The position numbers were made by a program, and so were the translations under genes. From an uncultured SAR116 cluster alpha proteobacterium (GTDB lineage: Bacteria; Pseudomonadota; Alphaproteobacteria; Puniceispirillales; Marisalimonadaceae), in the NCBI GenBank assembly GCA_902623995.1, contig CACNWE010000010.1:1-64000 (forward strand): 64,000 bases of DNA, given 5' to 3'. Position 1 is the stretch's first letter, and each line of letters opens with the position of its first letter. The notes below the pieces were generated by a model. The model made no database searches. It was given only the letters and a program-made list of their open reading frames with translations, and was not told the origin of the DNA. Positions 33,764 through 42,602 of this stretch are shown here, piece by piece.

Positions 33764-35257
33764 CTAATAGATTTGGTCTGGTAACCGCTCATTGTGGACT
33801 AAATCCATAAACCTTGTAAGTTTAGCCTCAAACTGTACTTGGATAATACCTGTTGGTCCATGACGTTGTTTAGAGACGATGATTTCTGCTTTTCCCTCTG
33901 CAGCGGTTCTTCTATCCTGCCATTTTGTAAACCGTTCGTTAAAGCTTTCTTGATTTTCATTCTCTTTTTGACTTGGTTCACTCTTATCAAGATAGTATTC
34001 TTCTCTGTATACAAACATTACTACATCTGCATCTTGTTCAATAGATCCAGATTCTCTTAAGTCAGCTAGTATTGGTCTTTTATCTTCTCTTTGTTCAACA
34101 GCTCTACTTAACTGAGATAATGCTAATATTGGGACATTTAATTCTTTTGCTAATGATTTTAAACCTCTAGTAATATTGGATATTTCTTGGACTCTACCCT
34201 GACTTTCACTAGCTTTTGATCCTTGAATTAGTTGTATGTAGTCAATTATAATTAAACCCAACCCATTTGTTCTTTTTAACCTTCTTGCTCTTGATGCAAT
34301 TTGCCCAACGGAAATTGCAGGAGTATCATCAATAAAAAAAGGTAGGTTATGTATATTATTTTGAGTAACAACTAGTTTTGAAAATTCATCATCATCAATA
34401 TCACCACTTCTTAATCTGTGAGAGTCTATAGTAGACTGTTCTGCAAGAATTCGTTGAGCTAATTGTTCAGCAGACATTTCTAAAGAGAATATCAAAATTG
34501 CTTCATTTTTATCTGACTTACTGCTTTGGGCTGCATTAAAGCCAATATTAGTTGCCAGAGCTGTTTTTCCCATAGCAGGTCTGCCAGCTAAAACAATTAG
34601 GTCTGATTTATTCAACCCTCCCAAATGACGATTGATACCAGAAAATCCAGTATCAATTCCTGATAATTTTCCTTTTCTATTATAGGCCGAATTAATTTGT
34701 TTAGTTGTACTGGCAAGAACGGTTTTAAAATCCGATGGCCCTGAATTAATTTGATCTTTTTCAGCTAGATTATATAATTTTTCTTCTGCAATAGATATTT
34801 CTTGATCAGGAGTAATATCAATTTTTGGATGGTTTGCTTTGTGAATTAACTCATCAGCTATAATAATTAAAGATCTTCTAATATAACAATTGCGTATTTC
34901 TTCAGCATAAAATTTAGCTTTACTTAGAGACAAAACTCCATCTCTTAAATCTGTTAGATATTGTTCAATATCTATATCTATATTCTGTTTGTTATCACTT
35001 AGATAGTTTTTTAAGGTAAGTGGGTCTGCTAAACGACCATTATCTATAAATAAAATGCTCGCATCATAAATACTTGAATGCAAAGGATCAAAAAAGTAGT
35101 GAGAATTAAAATTTGTAGGGAGTTCTTCTAAAATCTTATTATCAAAAAGTATTGATCCTATTAGACTTTGTTCGGCCTCAAGGTTTTGGGGCATTACATT
35201 TTTTTTTTTGATTATGTCATTAGAATTAACGTAGTCTTCGACTATACTGTCATCCAT
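33764..35257 (-). CDS. dnaB: Replicative DNA helicase DnaB
   Basis: Hexameric helicase at the replication fork. It has 497 residues. N-terminal primase-interaction domain (about 20-125, PQNLEAEQSLIGSILFDN), linker, and the RecA-like domain with Walker A GRPAMGKTALA (about 218), Walker B GLGLIIIDYIQLI, and the late motifs LSQLSRAVEQREDKRP and DLRESGSIEQDADVV. No intein is present. It follows rplI on the same strand with a gap of 72 bases. Confidence 0.98.
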   Translation of the reverse strand: MDDSIVEDYVNSNDIIKKKNVMPQNLEAEQSLIGSILFDNKILEELPTNFNSHYFFDPLHSSIYDASILFIDNGRLADPLTLKNYLSDNKQNIDIDIEQYLTDLRDGVLSLSKAKFYAEEIRNCYIRRSLIIIADELIHKANHPKIDITPDQEISIAEEKLYNLAEKDQINSGPSDFKTVLASTTKQINSAYNRKGKLSGIDTGFSGINRHLGGLNKSDLIVLAGRPAMGKTALATNIGFNAAQSSKSDKNEAILIFSLEMSAEQLAQRILAEQSTIDSHRLRSGDIDDDEFSKLVVTQNNIHNLPFFIDDTPAISVGQIASRARRLKRTNGLGLIIIDYIQLIQGSKASESQGRVQEISNITRGLKSLAKELNVPILALSQLSRAVEQREDKRPILADLRESGSIEQDADVVMFVYREEYYLDKSEPSQKENENQESFNERFTKWQDRRTAAEGKAEIIVSKQRHGPTGIIQVQFEAKLTRFMDLVHNERLPDQIY

Positions 35258-35329
35258 AATTGCGTCTCCTGAATGGAATGGAGATTTATTTTTAATAATC
35301 TATTAATAAAAAAACAAGACTATAAATTA

Positions 35330-36013
35330 TTATTCTTGTAATGCCTCTTTTTTGATTTTATTTTTATCTAATTCTTCTTTGTCCAAATTTATTGAATTGT
35401 CAGTATTGACTGTTCTTAAAACTTCTGGGATTTTCTCAGTTTTTTTATCACTAATTTTTTTTACAAACCGTTTTGCGTCTTTTTGGGCTCTTTCTGATCG
35501 TATATCCCCTCCAGTTATTTCTGTTGTGATAATAGCTTTTCCAGATTTTGATTGTTCTTTGGCTTCTTCAAAAGATCTAGCAATATTTAATTTTAATTTT
35601 ACATTTACTTCTGGATGAAGTTTGATTAGTACATCTTCAAATGACAAGGTTTTAAGAGTTTTGTTTAAAACAATGTGTGATTTATTAATTGATAAACCTA
35701 AATTAGTAACCTCTTGAGCAATATCTTTGGCTGAAACTGAACCATACAGTTGTCCAGATTCACTTGCAGCTCTTATTACAATAATTTCTTTAAAATTTAT
35801 GTTTTTTGCTAAACTTTGAGCTTCTTTTTTTCTTTGAATATTCTCACCTTCCAATTGTACTTTTTTATCTTCAAAAATTTTAATGTTTTCTTTTGAGGCA
35901 AATACAGCTTTGCCTTGGGGCAATAAGAAGTTTCTTGCATATCCAGACTTAACTGTAACCAAATCGCCTATTTGACCTAATTTTTCAATACGCTCTAATA
36001 AAATAATGTTCAT
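35330..36013 (-). CDS. rplI: 50S ribosomal protein L9 with long C-terminal tail
   Basis: Large-subunit protein that binds 23S rRNA at the base of the L1 stalk. The N-terminal domain is standard (NIILLERIEKLGQIGDLVTVKSGYARNFLLPQGKA), followed by the long helix and the C-terminal domain up to about residue 150. A further tail of about 75 Lys/Glu-rich residues makes it 227 aa, against about 150 in E. coli and 190-200 in many alphaproteobacteria. The start is ATG 36013, with GGAG seven bases upstream; the frame itself is open by one more TTG codon. Confidence 0.95.
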   Translation of the reverse strand: MNIILLERIEKLGQIGDLVTVKSGYARNFLLPQGKAVFASKENIKIFEDKKVQLEGENIQRKKEAQSLAKNINFKEIIVIRAASESGQLYGSVSAKDIAQEVTNLGLSINKSHIVLNKTLKTLSFEDVLIKLHPEVNVKLKLNIARSFEEAKEQSKSGKAIITTEITGGDIRSERAQKDAKRFVKKISDKKTEKIPEVLRTVNTDNSINLDKEELDKNKIKKEALQE

Positions 36014-36027
36014 CAAATTCTCCGTTA

Positions 36028-36282
36028 TTAACCAACAACATAAGGCATTAGCGCTAAAAATCTTGCTCTTTTAATGGCTTTAGAGAGTTCCCTTTGTCTT
36101 TTAGCTGAAACAGCAGATATCCTAGATGGTATAATTTTACCTCTTTCAGATACATATCTTGTTAATACTTTAAGATCCTTATAGTCAATTTCAGGTGTGT
36201 TAGGTGTTGCAAACGGGCAAGATTTTCTTCTTTTTTGATTAGGCTTTCTTATTGCCTCTCTTGTTATGTGTAATTGTGTCAT
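36028..36282 (-). CDS. rpsR: 30S ribosomal protein S18
   Basis: Small-subunit protein that binds 16S rRNA as a dimer with S6. The 84 residues include the typical RRKSCPF segment, [50 protein letters not shown]. It lies 14 bases after rpsF and 14 bases before rplI, the standard order. Confidence 0.98.
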   Translation of the reverse strand: MTQLHITREAIRKPNQKRRKSCPFATPNTPEIDYKDLKVLTRYVSERGKIIPSRISAVSAKRQRELSKAIKRARFLALMPYVVG

Positions 36283-36296
36283 TAACTATTCCTTCA

Positions 36297-36680
36297 TTAT
36301 GTAATATTAGTTTCTTGATATTTTTCATCTGTAACCGTTTCGTTATTTAATCTTTCAGATTTGTTTACCATTAAAGGTGAAGGTTTTTCATCTATAGATT
36401 TAATTTTAATTGTAAGAAATCTTACAATGTCCTCGTCTAACCTCATTAAACGTTCATATTCTTGAATAGCTTCTGGAGGCCCATCAATATTTAAGAGCAT
36501 GTAATGCCCCTTTCTATTTTTATTGATTTTGTAAGCAAGGTTTCTAATACCCCAATTTTCTCTTTTTTTAATTTCTCCTTTAAAAGATTCAATAACTGTT
36601 ATAAATTTTTCTAATAATGTTTCAAATTGACCTGGTGTAAGGTCTTGTCTTCCAATTATTACACTTTCGTATAATGCCAT
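36297..36680 (-). CDS. rpsF: 30S ribosomal protein S6
   Basis: Small-subunit protein, partner of S18. 127 residues: ALYESVIIGRQDLTPGQFETLLEKF, WGIRNLAYKINKNRKGHYMLLNIDG and the closing strand DEDIVRFLTIKI are characteristic. The tail after residue 100 is acidic and variable, as is common. It is the first gene of the long minus-strand run. AAGGAGA lies just before the ATG, after a structured leader. Confidence 0.98.
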   Translation of the reverse strand: MALYESVIIGRQDLTPGQFETLLEKFITVIESFKGEIKKRENWGIRNLAYKINKNRKGHYMLLNIDGPPEAIQEYERLMRLDEDIVRFLTIKIKSIDEKPSPLMVNKSERLNNETVTDEKYQETNIT

Positions 36681-36768
36681 AATTTTCTCCTTCTGGCTTT
36701 ATGGGTGTCTAATACCCAGGTTATCCAACAAGACACTTGCTGGAAAGGAGCACATAAACTGATATTAT
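36681..36768 (-). promoter_or_regulatory. rpsF promoter and possible S6:S18-binding leader
   Basis: On the minus strand a TATAAT box (36768-36763) is followed by a leader of about 75 bases. It contains AGTGTCT pairing with AGACAC (GTGTCT at 36705-36710 and AGACAC at 36731-36736, plus-strand reading), with a 20-base loop holding CCTGGGTATT. Many bacteria have an S6:S18-binding motif in the rpsF leader for autoregulation. The position fits, but I cannot confirm the specific motif by eye. No clear -35 box was seen. Confidence 0.4.
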
Positions 36769-36865
36769 ATTTATGTTAGTATTTTATTTATTTCAGGAAC
36801 ATAAATGTTTATAAAAATTATGCAATACATAATTATAAATTTTTAATAATTAATGAGGAATAAAA

Positions 36866-37795
36866 ATGAACTTTATAGTTTTCCCTGGACAAGGTTCTCA
36901 AAAAATTGGGATGGGTAAAAAGCTATCGGAAAATTTTCCTGAAGCAAAAGAAGTTTTTGATGAGGTTAATGATGCTTTGAACATGAATTTAACTAAAATT
37001 ATTTGGGAAGGTTCAGAAAAAGAAATTTCATTGACTACTAACGCACAACCTGCACTTATGGCATGCGGAGTGGCTGCGTATAGAGTTTTAAGCAAATTAG
37101 AAAATAAAAATTTAAAACAGTTAGCAGATTTTACTTGTGGACACTCATTAGGTGAATATACAGCTATGACAGTTGCAAAAGTTTTTTCTCTTAAAGAATG
37201 TGCAATTTTACTTAGATTAAGGGGTGAAGCTATGCAAAAAGCGGTTCCTGTTGGTAAGGGAGCTATGGCAGCTTTGATTGGAATTAGTATTAGTCAAACA
37301 ATTAAAATTATTGAAAAAGTTCAAACTCATGGAATTTGTGATATTGGAAATGATAATGCAGATGGTCAAGTAGTTATAAGTGGAGATATAAAAGCAGTTG
37401 AAAAAGCAATTGAAATTGCCAAAAATAATGGTGCTAAAAGAGCAATCTTACTTCCTGTTAGTGCTCCTTTTCATTGTAGATTGATGGAGCCTGCTCGTGT
37501 GATTATGGAGGAAGCTTTGAATGACTCAAAATTTGATGTGCCTCTAATTCCAGTAGTGTCAAATATTACAGCATTAGCTCATACAGATCCTACAATATTA
37601 AGAAAAAACTTAATCGATCAAGTTACTGGTACTGTCAAATGGCGAGAGACGATGGAGTTTGCAAAAAATCAAGGTGTTAAAAAAATAACTGAATTAGGAA
37701 GTGGAAAAGTTCTTACAGGAATTGCAAAAAGAATGGTAAAAGATATTTCAAGCGAAAGTTATGAAGATCCAAAAGATTTTGATGCTTTCCTATAA
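36866..37795 (+). CDS. fabD: Malonyl-CoA:ACP transacylase
   Basis: Loads malonyl groups onto acyl carrier protein for fatty acid synthesis. It has 309 residues. N-terminal FPGQGSQKIGMG, active-site Ser in GHSLGEYTA (about 93), Arg in LRLRGEAMQ and the catalytic His in VSAPFHCRLM. TGAGGAA precedes the ATG. It heads the fabD-fabG-acpP-fabF-mltG-gmk run and is divergent from rpsF, a common alphaproteobacterial arrangement. Confidence 0.97.
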   Translation: MNFIVFPGQGSQKIGMGKKLSENFPEAKEVFDEVNDALNMNLTKIIWEGSEKEISLTTNAQPALMACGVAAYRVLSKLENKNLKQLADFTCGHSLGEYTAMTVAKVFSLKECAILLRLRGEAMQKAVPVGKGAMAALIGISISQTIKIIEKVQTHGICDIGNDNADGQVVISGDIKAVEKAIEIAKNNGAKRAILLPVSAPFHCRLMEPARVIMEEALNDSKFDVPLIPVVSNITALAHTDPTILRKNLIDQVTGTVKWRETMEFAKNQGVKKITELGSGKVLTGIAKRMVKDISSESYEDPKDFDAFL

Positions 37796-37814
37796 ATTTT
37801 GACGGAGAAGAGAT

Positions 37815-38552
37815 ATGTTTGATCTAACAGATAAGGTTGTTTTATTGACTGGAGCCACAGGAGGTATTGGAAAATCTATAGCAAAAAACATGAAAGAAAA
37901 AGGTGCTAAACTTATTCTATCAGGAACAAGAAAAAATATTCTTGATGAACTTTCTTCTGAGTTAGGAGGTGATACAAAAGCTATAGCTACAGACTTAACC
38001 TCTAAAGAAAGTGTTTTATCTTTGGCAACAGAGGCTGAAAGTACTTTTGGTTATATAGATATTCTTATTAACAATGCTGGCATTACAGCAGATAATCTTT
38101 TTTTAAGGATGAAAGATGAAGAATGGGAAAATGTTATAAATGTTAACCTGTCTGCTAGTATGAGGCTCACAAGGCAAGTTATAAAAGGTATGATAAAAAG
38201 AAAATCTGGAAGAATTATTTTTATTAGTTCAATAGTAGGATTTACTGGAAATCCAGGTCAAGCCAACTATTCAGCTTCTAAATCTGCTTTATCAGGGCTT
38301 ACAAAATCTATTGCATTAGAAGTGGCAGCTCGAGGAATAACTTGTAATTTAATTGCCCCAGGATTTATATCAACACCTATGACAGATAAACTAACAGATG
38401 ATCAAAAAAGTAAAATAATTGTTAATATTCCTGTTAATAGGTTAGGTAACGCTGAAGATATTTCAACTGGGTGCATTTTTTTAGCTAGTAATGAAGCAAG
38501 TTTCATAACTGGAACTACATTACATATTAATGGTGGAATGAGTATGATATAA
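37815..38552 (+). CDS. fabG: 3-oxoacyl-ACP reductase
   Basis: NADPH-dependent reduction of 3-oxoacyl-ACP in the elongation cycle. 245 residues of the SDR family, with GATGGIGKSIA at the N-terminus, NNAG in DILINNAGITADN, the Ser in FISSIVGFTGNPGQ, and YSASK as YxxxK. The C-terminus FITGTTLHINGGMSMI is typical for FabG. A ribosome binding site (GGAGAAG) lies before the ATG. Confidence 0.96.
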   Translation: MFDLTDKVVLLTGATGGIGKSIAKNMKEKGAKLILSGTRKNILDELSSELGGDTKAIATDLTSKESVLSLATEAESTFGYIDILINNAGITADNLFLRMKDEEWENVINVNLSASMRLTRQVIKGMIKRKSGRIIFISSIVGFTGNPGQANYSASKSALSGLTKSIALEVAARGITCNLIAPGFISTPMTDKLTDDQKSKIIVNIPVNRLGNAEDISTGCIFLASNEASFITGTTLHINGGMSMI

Positions 38553-38648
38553 TTTTTTGAGTATGAATACATTATATACTTGGCATCATTACATATTTAT
38601 GTTACTCGAATTCAAAAAAAGTTGTTTTCATATTTTAAGGGGATTTTA

Positions 38649-38882
38649 ATGAGTGATATAGCTGGTAGAGTTACAAAGATTGTAGTTGAGCATCTTGGTG
38701 TAGATGAATCAAAAGTTATTGAAAGTGCTAGTTTTATAGATGATCTGGGTGCTGACAGCTTAGATACTGTAGAATTAGTTATGGCTTTTGAAGAAGAGTT
38801 TGAATGTGAAATCCCAGATGATGCAGCTGAAAAAATTCAAACTGTAAAAGATGCAATAGACTTTATATCTTCAAATAGTTAA
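38649..38882 (+). CDS. acpP: Acyl carrier protein
   Basis: Acidic carrier for growing acyl chains. The 77-residue protein has the phosphopantetheine Ser in [18 protein letters not shown] (DSL motif, about residue 38). The start is ATG 38649 with AAGGGGA six to eleven bases upstream. The frame is open to 38580, but that N-terminus (ASLHIYVTR) is not ACP-like. It lies between fabG and fabF. Confidence 0.98.
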   Translation: MSDIAGRVTKIVVEHLGVDESKVIESASFIDDLGADSLDTVELVMAFEEEFECEIPDDAAEKIQTVKDAIDFISSNS

Positions 38883-38924
38883 TATACCTACTTAATTTTG
38901 CTCGAGTTATAATTAGGAGTTTTT

Positions 38925-40193
38925 ATGCGTCGAGTTGTCGTTACGGGATTAGGATTATTAACACCCTTAGGATTAGGTTTAGACACTAATTGGAAAAGAC
39001 TTATTTCTGGTACAATTGGTATAAATAAAATTGATAATTTTGAAGTTTCAGACTTGCCCTGTAAAATAGCAGGACAAATACCAAAAAAGAGCGATGATCC
39101 TGAAGGTGGTTTAAGTATTGATGATTGGATAGAACCAAGAGAATATAAAAGAATTGATAGGTTCATAGCTTACGGTCTTATTTCAGCTGCTCAAGCAGTT
39201 GAAGATTCAGGCTGGGCTCCAAATAATGAAAATCAAAAGAATAGAACGGGTGTAATACTTGGTTCTGGTATTGGAGGTCTTGAGACTATCTCTAACACAA
39301 CTGAGCTTTTAAATTCGAAAGGTCCAAGGAAAGTTAGTCCTTTTTTTATACCGTCTGCTTTAATAAATTTATTATCAGGTCAAGTAAGTATTAAATATGG
39401 TTTTAAAGGTCCAAACCATTCTGTTGTTACTGCTTGTTCAACTGGAGCTCATGCTATTGGTGATGCATCAAGAATTATCCGTTATGGTGACGCAGATGTA
39501 ATGATTGCAGGTGGAGCTGAAGCAGCTTGCTGTAGAATTGGCATGGCAGGTTTTGCTGCCGCAAGAGCATTAAGCACTAACTTTAATGATAATCCTAAAC
39601 ATAGTTCTAGACCTTGGGATGAAGACAGAGATGGATTTGTTATGGGAGAAGGTGCTGGGGTACTCGTACTTGAAGAAAAAGAACATGCTCTTGCAAGAGG
39701 TGCAAAAATATATGCAGAGATAAAGGGCTATGGTTTGTCTGGAGATGCTCACCATATAACAGCTCCAGCTGAAAATGGAGATGGTGGTTTTAGAGCTATG
39801 TTATCAGCTATTCAAGACGCAGGTATAAGTGCTACAGACCTTGATTACATCAATGCGCATGGTACGTCTACGCCTTTAGGTGATATAATTGAATTGAGGG
39901 CTATTGGTAGACTTCTTGGACAAAAAATAGAAAATACCAGTATTAGTTCAACTAAATCTGCAACAGGACATTTGTTAGGTGCAGCTGGTGCTATTGAAGC
40001 TATTTATTCAATATTATCAATTGTAAATCAAACTGCTCCTCCTACAAATAACTTAGTTAACCCAGATAAAGATTCACTAGGTTTTGATTTGGTGCCGATT
40101 AAATCAAAAAAAAGAAACATAAAAAATGTACTCTCAAATTCTTTTGGTTTTGGAGGTACAAATGCAAGTTTAGTGATTGGAAACTCAGATTGA
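38925..40193 (+). CDS. fabF: 3-oxoacyl-ACP synthase II (FabF)
   Basis: Condensing enzyme of fatty acid elongation. It has 422 residues with the Cys-His-His triad visible: Cys in VTACSTGAHAIG, His in NAHGTSTPLGD, and Lys/His in TKSATGHLLGAAG. The C-terminal SNSFGFGGTNASLV is also diagnostic. AGGAG lies upstream of the ATG. Its stop overlaps the TTG start of mltG. Confidence 0.98.
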   Translation: MRRVVVTGLGLLTPLGLGLDTNWKRLISGTIGINKIDNFEVSDLPCKIAGQIPKKSDDPEGGLSIDDWIEPREYKRIDRFIAYGLISAAQAVEDSGWAPNNENQKNRTGVILGSGIGGLETISNTTELLNSKGPRKVSPFFIPSALINLLSGQVSIKYGFKGPNHSVVTACSTGAHAIGDASRIIRYGDADVMIAGGAEAACCRIGMAGFAAARALSTNFNDNPKHSSRPWDEDRDGFVMGEGAGVLVLEEKEHALARGAKIYAEIKGYGLSGDAHHITAPAENGDGGFRAMLSAIQDAGISATDLDYINAHGTSTPLGDIIELRAIGRLLGQKIENTSISSTKSATGHLLGAAGAIEAIYSILSIVNQTAPPTNNLVNPDKDSLGFDLVPIKSKKRNIKNVLSNSFGFGGTNASLVIGNSD

Positions 40194-41149
40194 GTTTGAA
40201 AAAAAAGTTTGTACTGTCATTTTTATTGTTTTTTTCACTTTTGGCTTCGATCTATATATATATTGATTTAATAATTAATAGAGTTGTTGTTTTTGACGAT
40301 ACTTATTATTTATTGAATAAAAACACTAGCCAAAAACAAATAATATCTGAGCTTAGAACAAAAAATATAAATATTTCTTACATAAACTGGAAATTGGTAT
40401 CATTGTTTCATAGAAGACCTTTTATTCCTAAAGCGGGAGAATATTTAATTCCCAAAAATCTTAAGCTTTTTCAAATACAAAAAATTTTACAAACAGGTAA
40501 AACAATAACTAGAAACTTTACATTAATCGAAGGAACTACAGCTGTTGATCTAAAAAATAATTTAATAAAAAACCCTTATTTGACTGGAGAAATTAAGGAT
40601 TTAGAAGAAGGCATTTACAAACCAGACACATATCTTTTTAAATTAGGTTATCCCAGAAGCAAACTTTTAAATCAAATGAAAAAAGCTCAACAACAATTAT
40701 TAAATTCTGTTTGGAAAGAAAAACCAAAAGATTTTGTCTTAAAGAATAAAAATGAATTATTAATACTTGCTTCAATAATCCAGAAGGAGTCTGGGCATAT
40801 TGACGATAGTAAATTAGTAGCGAGTGTTTTTATCAATAGACTTAATAATAAAATGAAACTTCAATCAGATGTTACACTTGCATATGGTTTTGAAGTTAAC
40901 GGTAAAAACATTACAAGAAAAATGTTGAAATCAACTAATCCATACAATACGTATAAATTCCATGGTTTACCACCAACGCCAATATCCTACCCAGGAGAAA
41001 ATGCTTTAAATGCTCTAAAGTTCATAAAAAAAACTGATTATTTTTATTTTGTAAGCGATGGCAATGGAAGACATAGATTTTCTAGGACTTATAGTTTACA
41101 TAAGAAAAATATCAAGTTATGGAAAGATAGTATGAACAAGGATAAATAA
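40190..41149 (+). CDS. mltG: Endolytic murein transglycosylase MltG
   Basis: Membrane-anchored lytic transglycosylase that cuts nascent peptidoglycan strands. 319 residues with an N-terminal transmembrane helix (about 5-25), then the LysM-like subdomain and the YceG domain. The catalytic Glu lies in ILASIIQKESGHIDD, with LQSDVTLAYG and NPYNTYKFHGLPPTPISYPG following, all typical. The start is a TTG at 40190 overlapping the fabF stop (TTGA); a second TTG at 40196 is possible. The stop shares one base with the gmk ATG. Confidence 0.94.
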   Translation: MSLKKKFVLSFLLFFSLLASIYIYIDLIINRVVVFDDTYYLLNKNTSQKQIISELRTKNINISYINWKLVSLFHRRPFIPKAGEYLIPKNLKLFQIQKILQTGKTITRNFTLIEGTTAVDLKNNLIKNPYLTGEIKDLEEGIYKPDTYLFKLGYPRSKLLNQMKKAQQQLLNSVWKEKPKDFVLKNKNELLILASIIQKESGHIDDSKLVASVFINRLNNKMKLQSDVTLAYGFEVNGKNITRKMLKSTNPYNTYKFHGLPPTPISYPGENALNALKFIKKTDYFYFVSDGNGRHRFSRTYSLHKKNIKLWKDSMNKDK

Positions 41150-41772
41150 TGTCTAATATCGTTAACAAAGGCTTATTACTTATTATTTCATCACCCTCTG
41201 GTGCAGGTAAAACTACTATATGTAGAAAGTTAATCGATGAAGTTGATGATATTGATTTATCAGTTTCGGTAACTACACGAAAAAAAAGAAAAGATGAAAT
41301 TGAGGGTAAACACTATTTTTTCAAAAATGAAGATGAGTTCAGAATATTATTAGAAGAAAATCAATTCCTAGAGCATGCTAATGTTTTTGGGTGTCTATAT
41401 GGAACGTTGAAAAAAGAGGTTGTCTCAAAAATTAATAAGGGTACTGATGTTATTGTAGACATTGATTGGCAAGGGACAAGACAAATTGCAAAACAATTGC
41501 CAAAAGATGTTGTAAAAGTTTTTATTTTACCTCCATCAATGAAAGAACTTGAAAACAGGCTTGGCAAAAGAGCAAGTGAAAATAAAGAAAATTTTAAAAA
41601 AAGAATGTCTGAGGCAAAAAAAGAAATAAGTCACTATTCAGAATATGATTTTGTTATAGTCAATAATGATCTTCAGTTAGCTGTAGATCAAATTAAGCTA
41701 ATTTTACTCTCAGAAAGACTTAGAAGGTATAGACAATTAAATTTAAATAAAACAGTAGAAAAACTAATTTAA
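41149..41772 (+). CDS. gmk: Guanylate kinase
   Basis: Phosphorylates GMP to GDP. The 207 residues include Walker A SSPSGAGKTTI (about 14-24), SVSVTTRKKRKDEIEGKHYFF, VDIDWQGTRQI and FIQPPS-like FILPPSMKELENRL. It starts on the last base of mltG and ends in a four-base overlap with the convergent rsmA. Confidence 0.97.
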   Translation: MSNIVNKGLLLIISSPSGAGKTTICRKLIDEVDDIDLSVSVTTRKKRKDEIEGKHYFFKNEDEFRILLEENQFLEHANVFGCLYGTLKKEVVSKINKGTDVIVDIDWQGTRQIAKQLPKDVVKVFILPPSMKELENRLGKRASENKENFKKRMSEAKKEISHYSEYDFVIVNNDLQLAVDQIKLILLSERLRRYRQLNLNKTVEKLI

Positions 41773-42602
41773 TTTAAAGTTGAGTTAATTTTTTTAGCTA
41801 TTTTACAAAAATCAACAACAGATAAATTTTCGGGTCTTAAATTTGGTGAAATATTTAGATCTTCTAAAATTTTTTCACCGTTAATTTCCTTTAGACTAGT
41901 TTTAAGCATTTTTCTTTTCTGACTAAAAGCAAGATGAGTTATTTTTTCAAGGGATTCAAATGACACCTCATAAAGAGGTTTTGAAAGTGGTTTCAATTGT
42001 ATTACTGAAGATTTAACTTTAGGTTTGGGTATAAAAGCTTCACTTGGAATATCAAATAATTTTGAACTTTCAGTTAACCAATTTGTTAAAATTGATAACC
42101 TTCCGTAGTTTTTCGAACCAGGTTTTGCAACTATTCTTTCAGCAACCTCTTTTTGAAACATCAAAGTAAGCAAATCAAAGTTCTTAATATATTTCAACAA
42201 TGTAATCAACATTTTCGTTCCTACATTGTATGGAAGGTTTGCTATTACTTGTCTTGGTGCTTTACCTAAATTCCAGATAGGATAATGTAAAGCATCGTCA
42301 ATAATTATGTTTAGTCTATCTTTATAAATTATTTTTAGTTCACTTAACATTTTCTCAGATTGAATATCTTTATCTATTGCAAAAACAATTGCAGATTTAT
42401 TTTTCAAAATAGATCTTGTTAAACTTCCTGGTCCAGAACCAATTTCTATAATGGTTGATGCTAATGGCTTTGATTGTTTAACAATTTTATCAGTTAAATT
42501 TAGATCAAATAAAAAGTTTTGACCTAAAGCTCTGTTAATTTTTACTTTATTTTTTTTTAAAGTTTCTTGTATGGTGGGTAAATTTTTAATTTCATTACAC
42601 AT
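41769..42602 (-). CDS. rsmA: 16S rRNA dimethyladenosine transferase RsmA (KsgA)
   Basis: SAM-dependent enzyme that dimethylates two adenosines near the 3' end of 16S rRNA. It has 277 residues. N-terminal RALGQNFLFDLNLTDKIV, the SAM loop IEIGSGPGSLTR, acidic AIDKDIQ, and the target-base motif NLPYNVGTKML are all clear. Start overlaps the end of pdxA. The rsmA-pdxA-surA-lptD order is widespread; here lptF and lptG replace lptD upstream. Confidence 0.97.
   Translation of the reverse strand: MCNEIKNLPTIQETLKKNKVKINRALGQNFLFDLNLTDKIVKQSKPLASTIIEIGSGPGSLTRSILKNKSAIVFAIDKDIQSEKMLSELKIIYKDRLNIIIDDALHYPIWNLGKAPRQVIANLPYNVGTKMLITLLKYIKNFDLLTLMFQKEVAERIVAKPGSKNYGRLSILTNWLTESSKLFDIPSEAFIPKPKVKSSVIQLKPLSKPLYEVSFESLEKITHLAFSQKRKMLKTSLKEINGEKILEDLNISPNLRPENLSVVDFCKIAKKINSTLN

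Noticed and set aside
38580-38648. Upstream extension of acpP
   Set aside because: The extra N-terminus ([14 protein letters not shown]) is not ACP-like, and AAGGGGA precedes the ATG at 38649.
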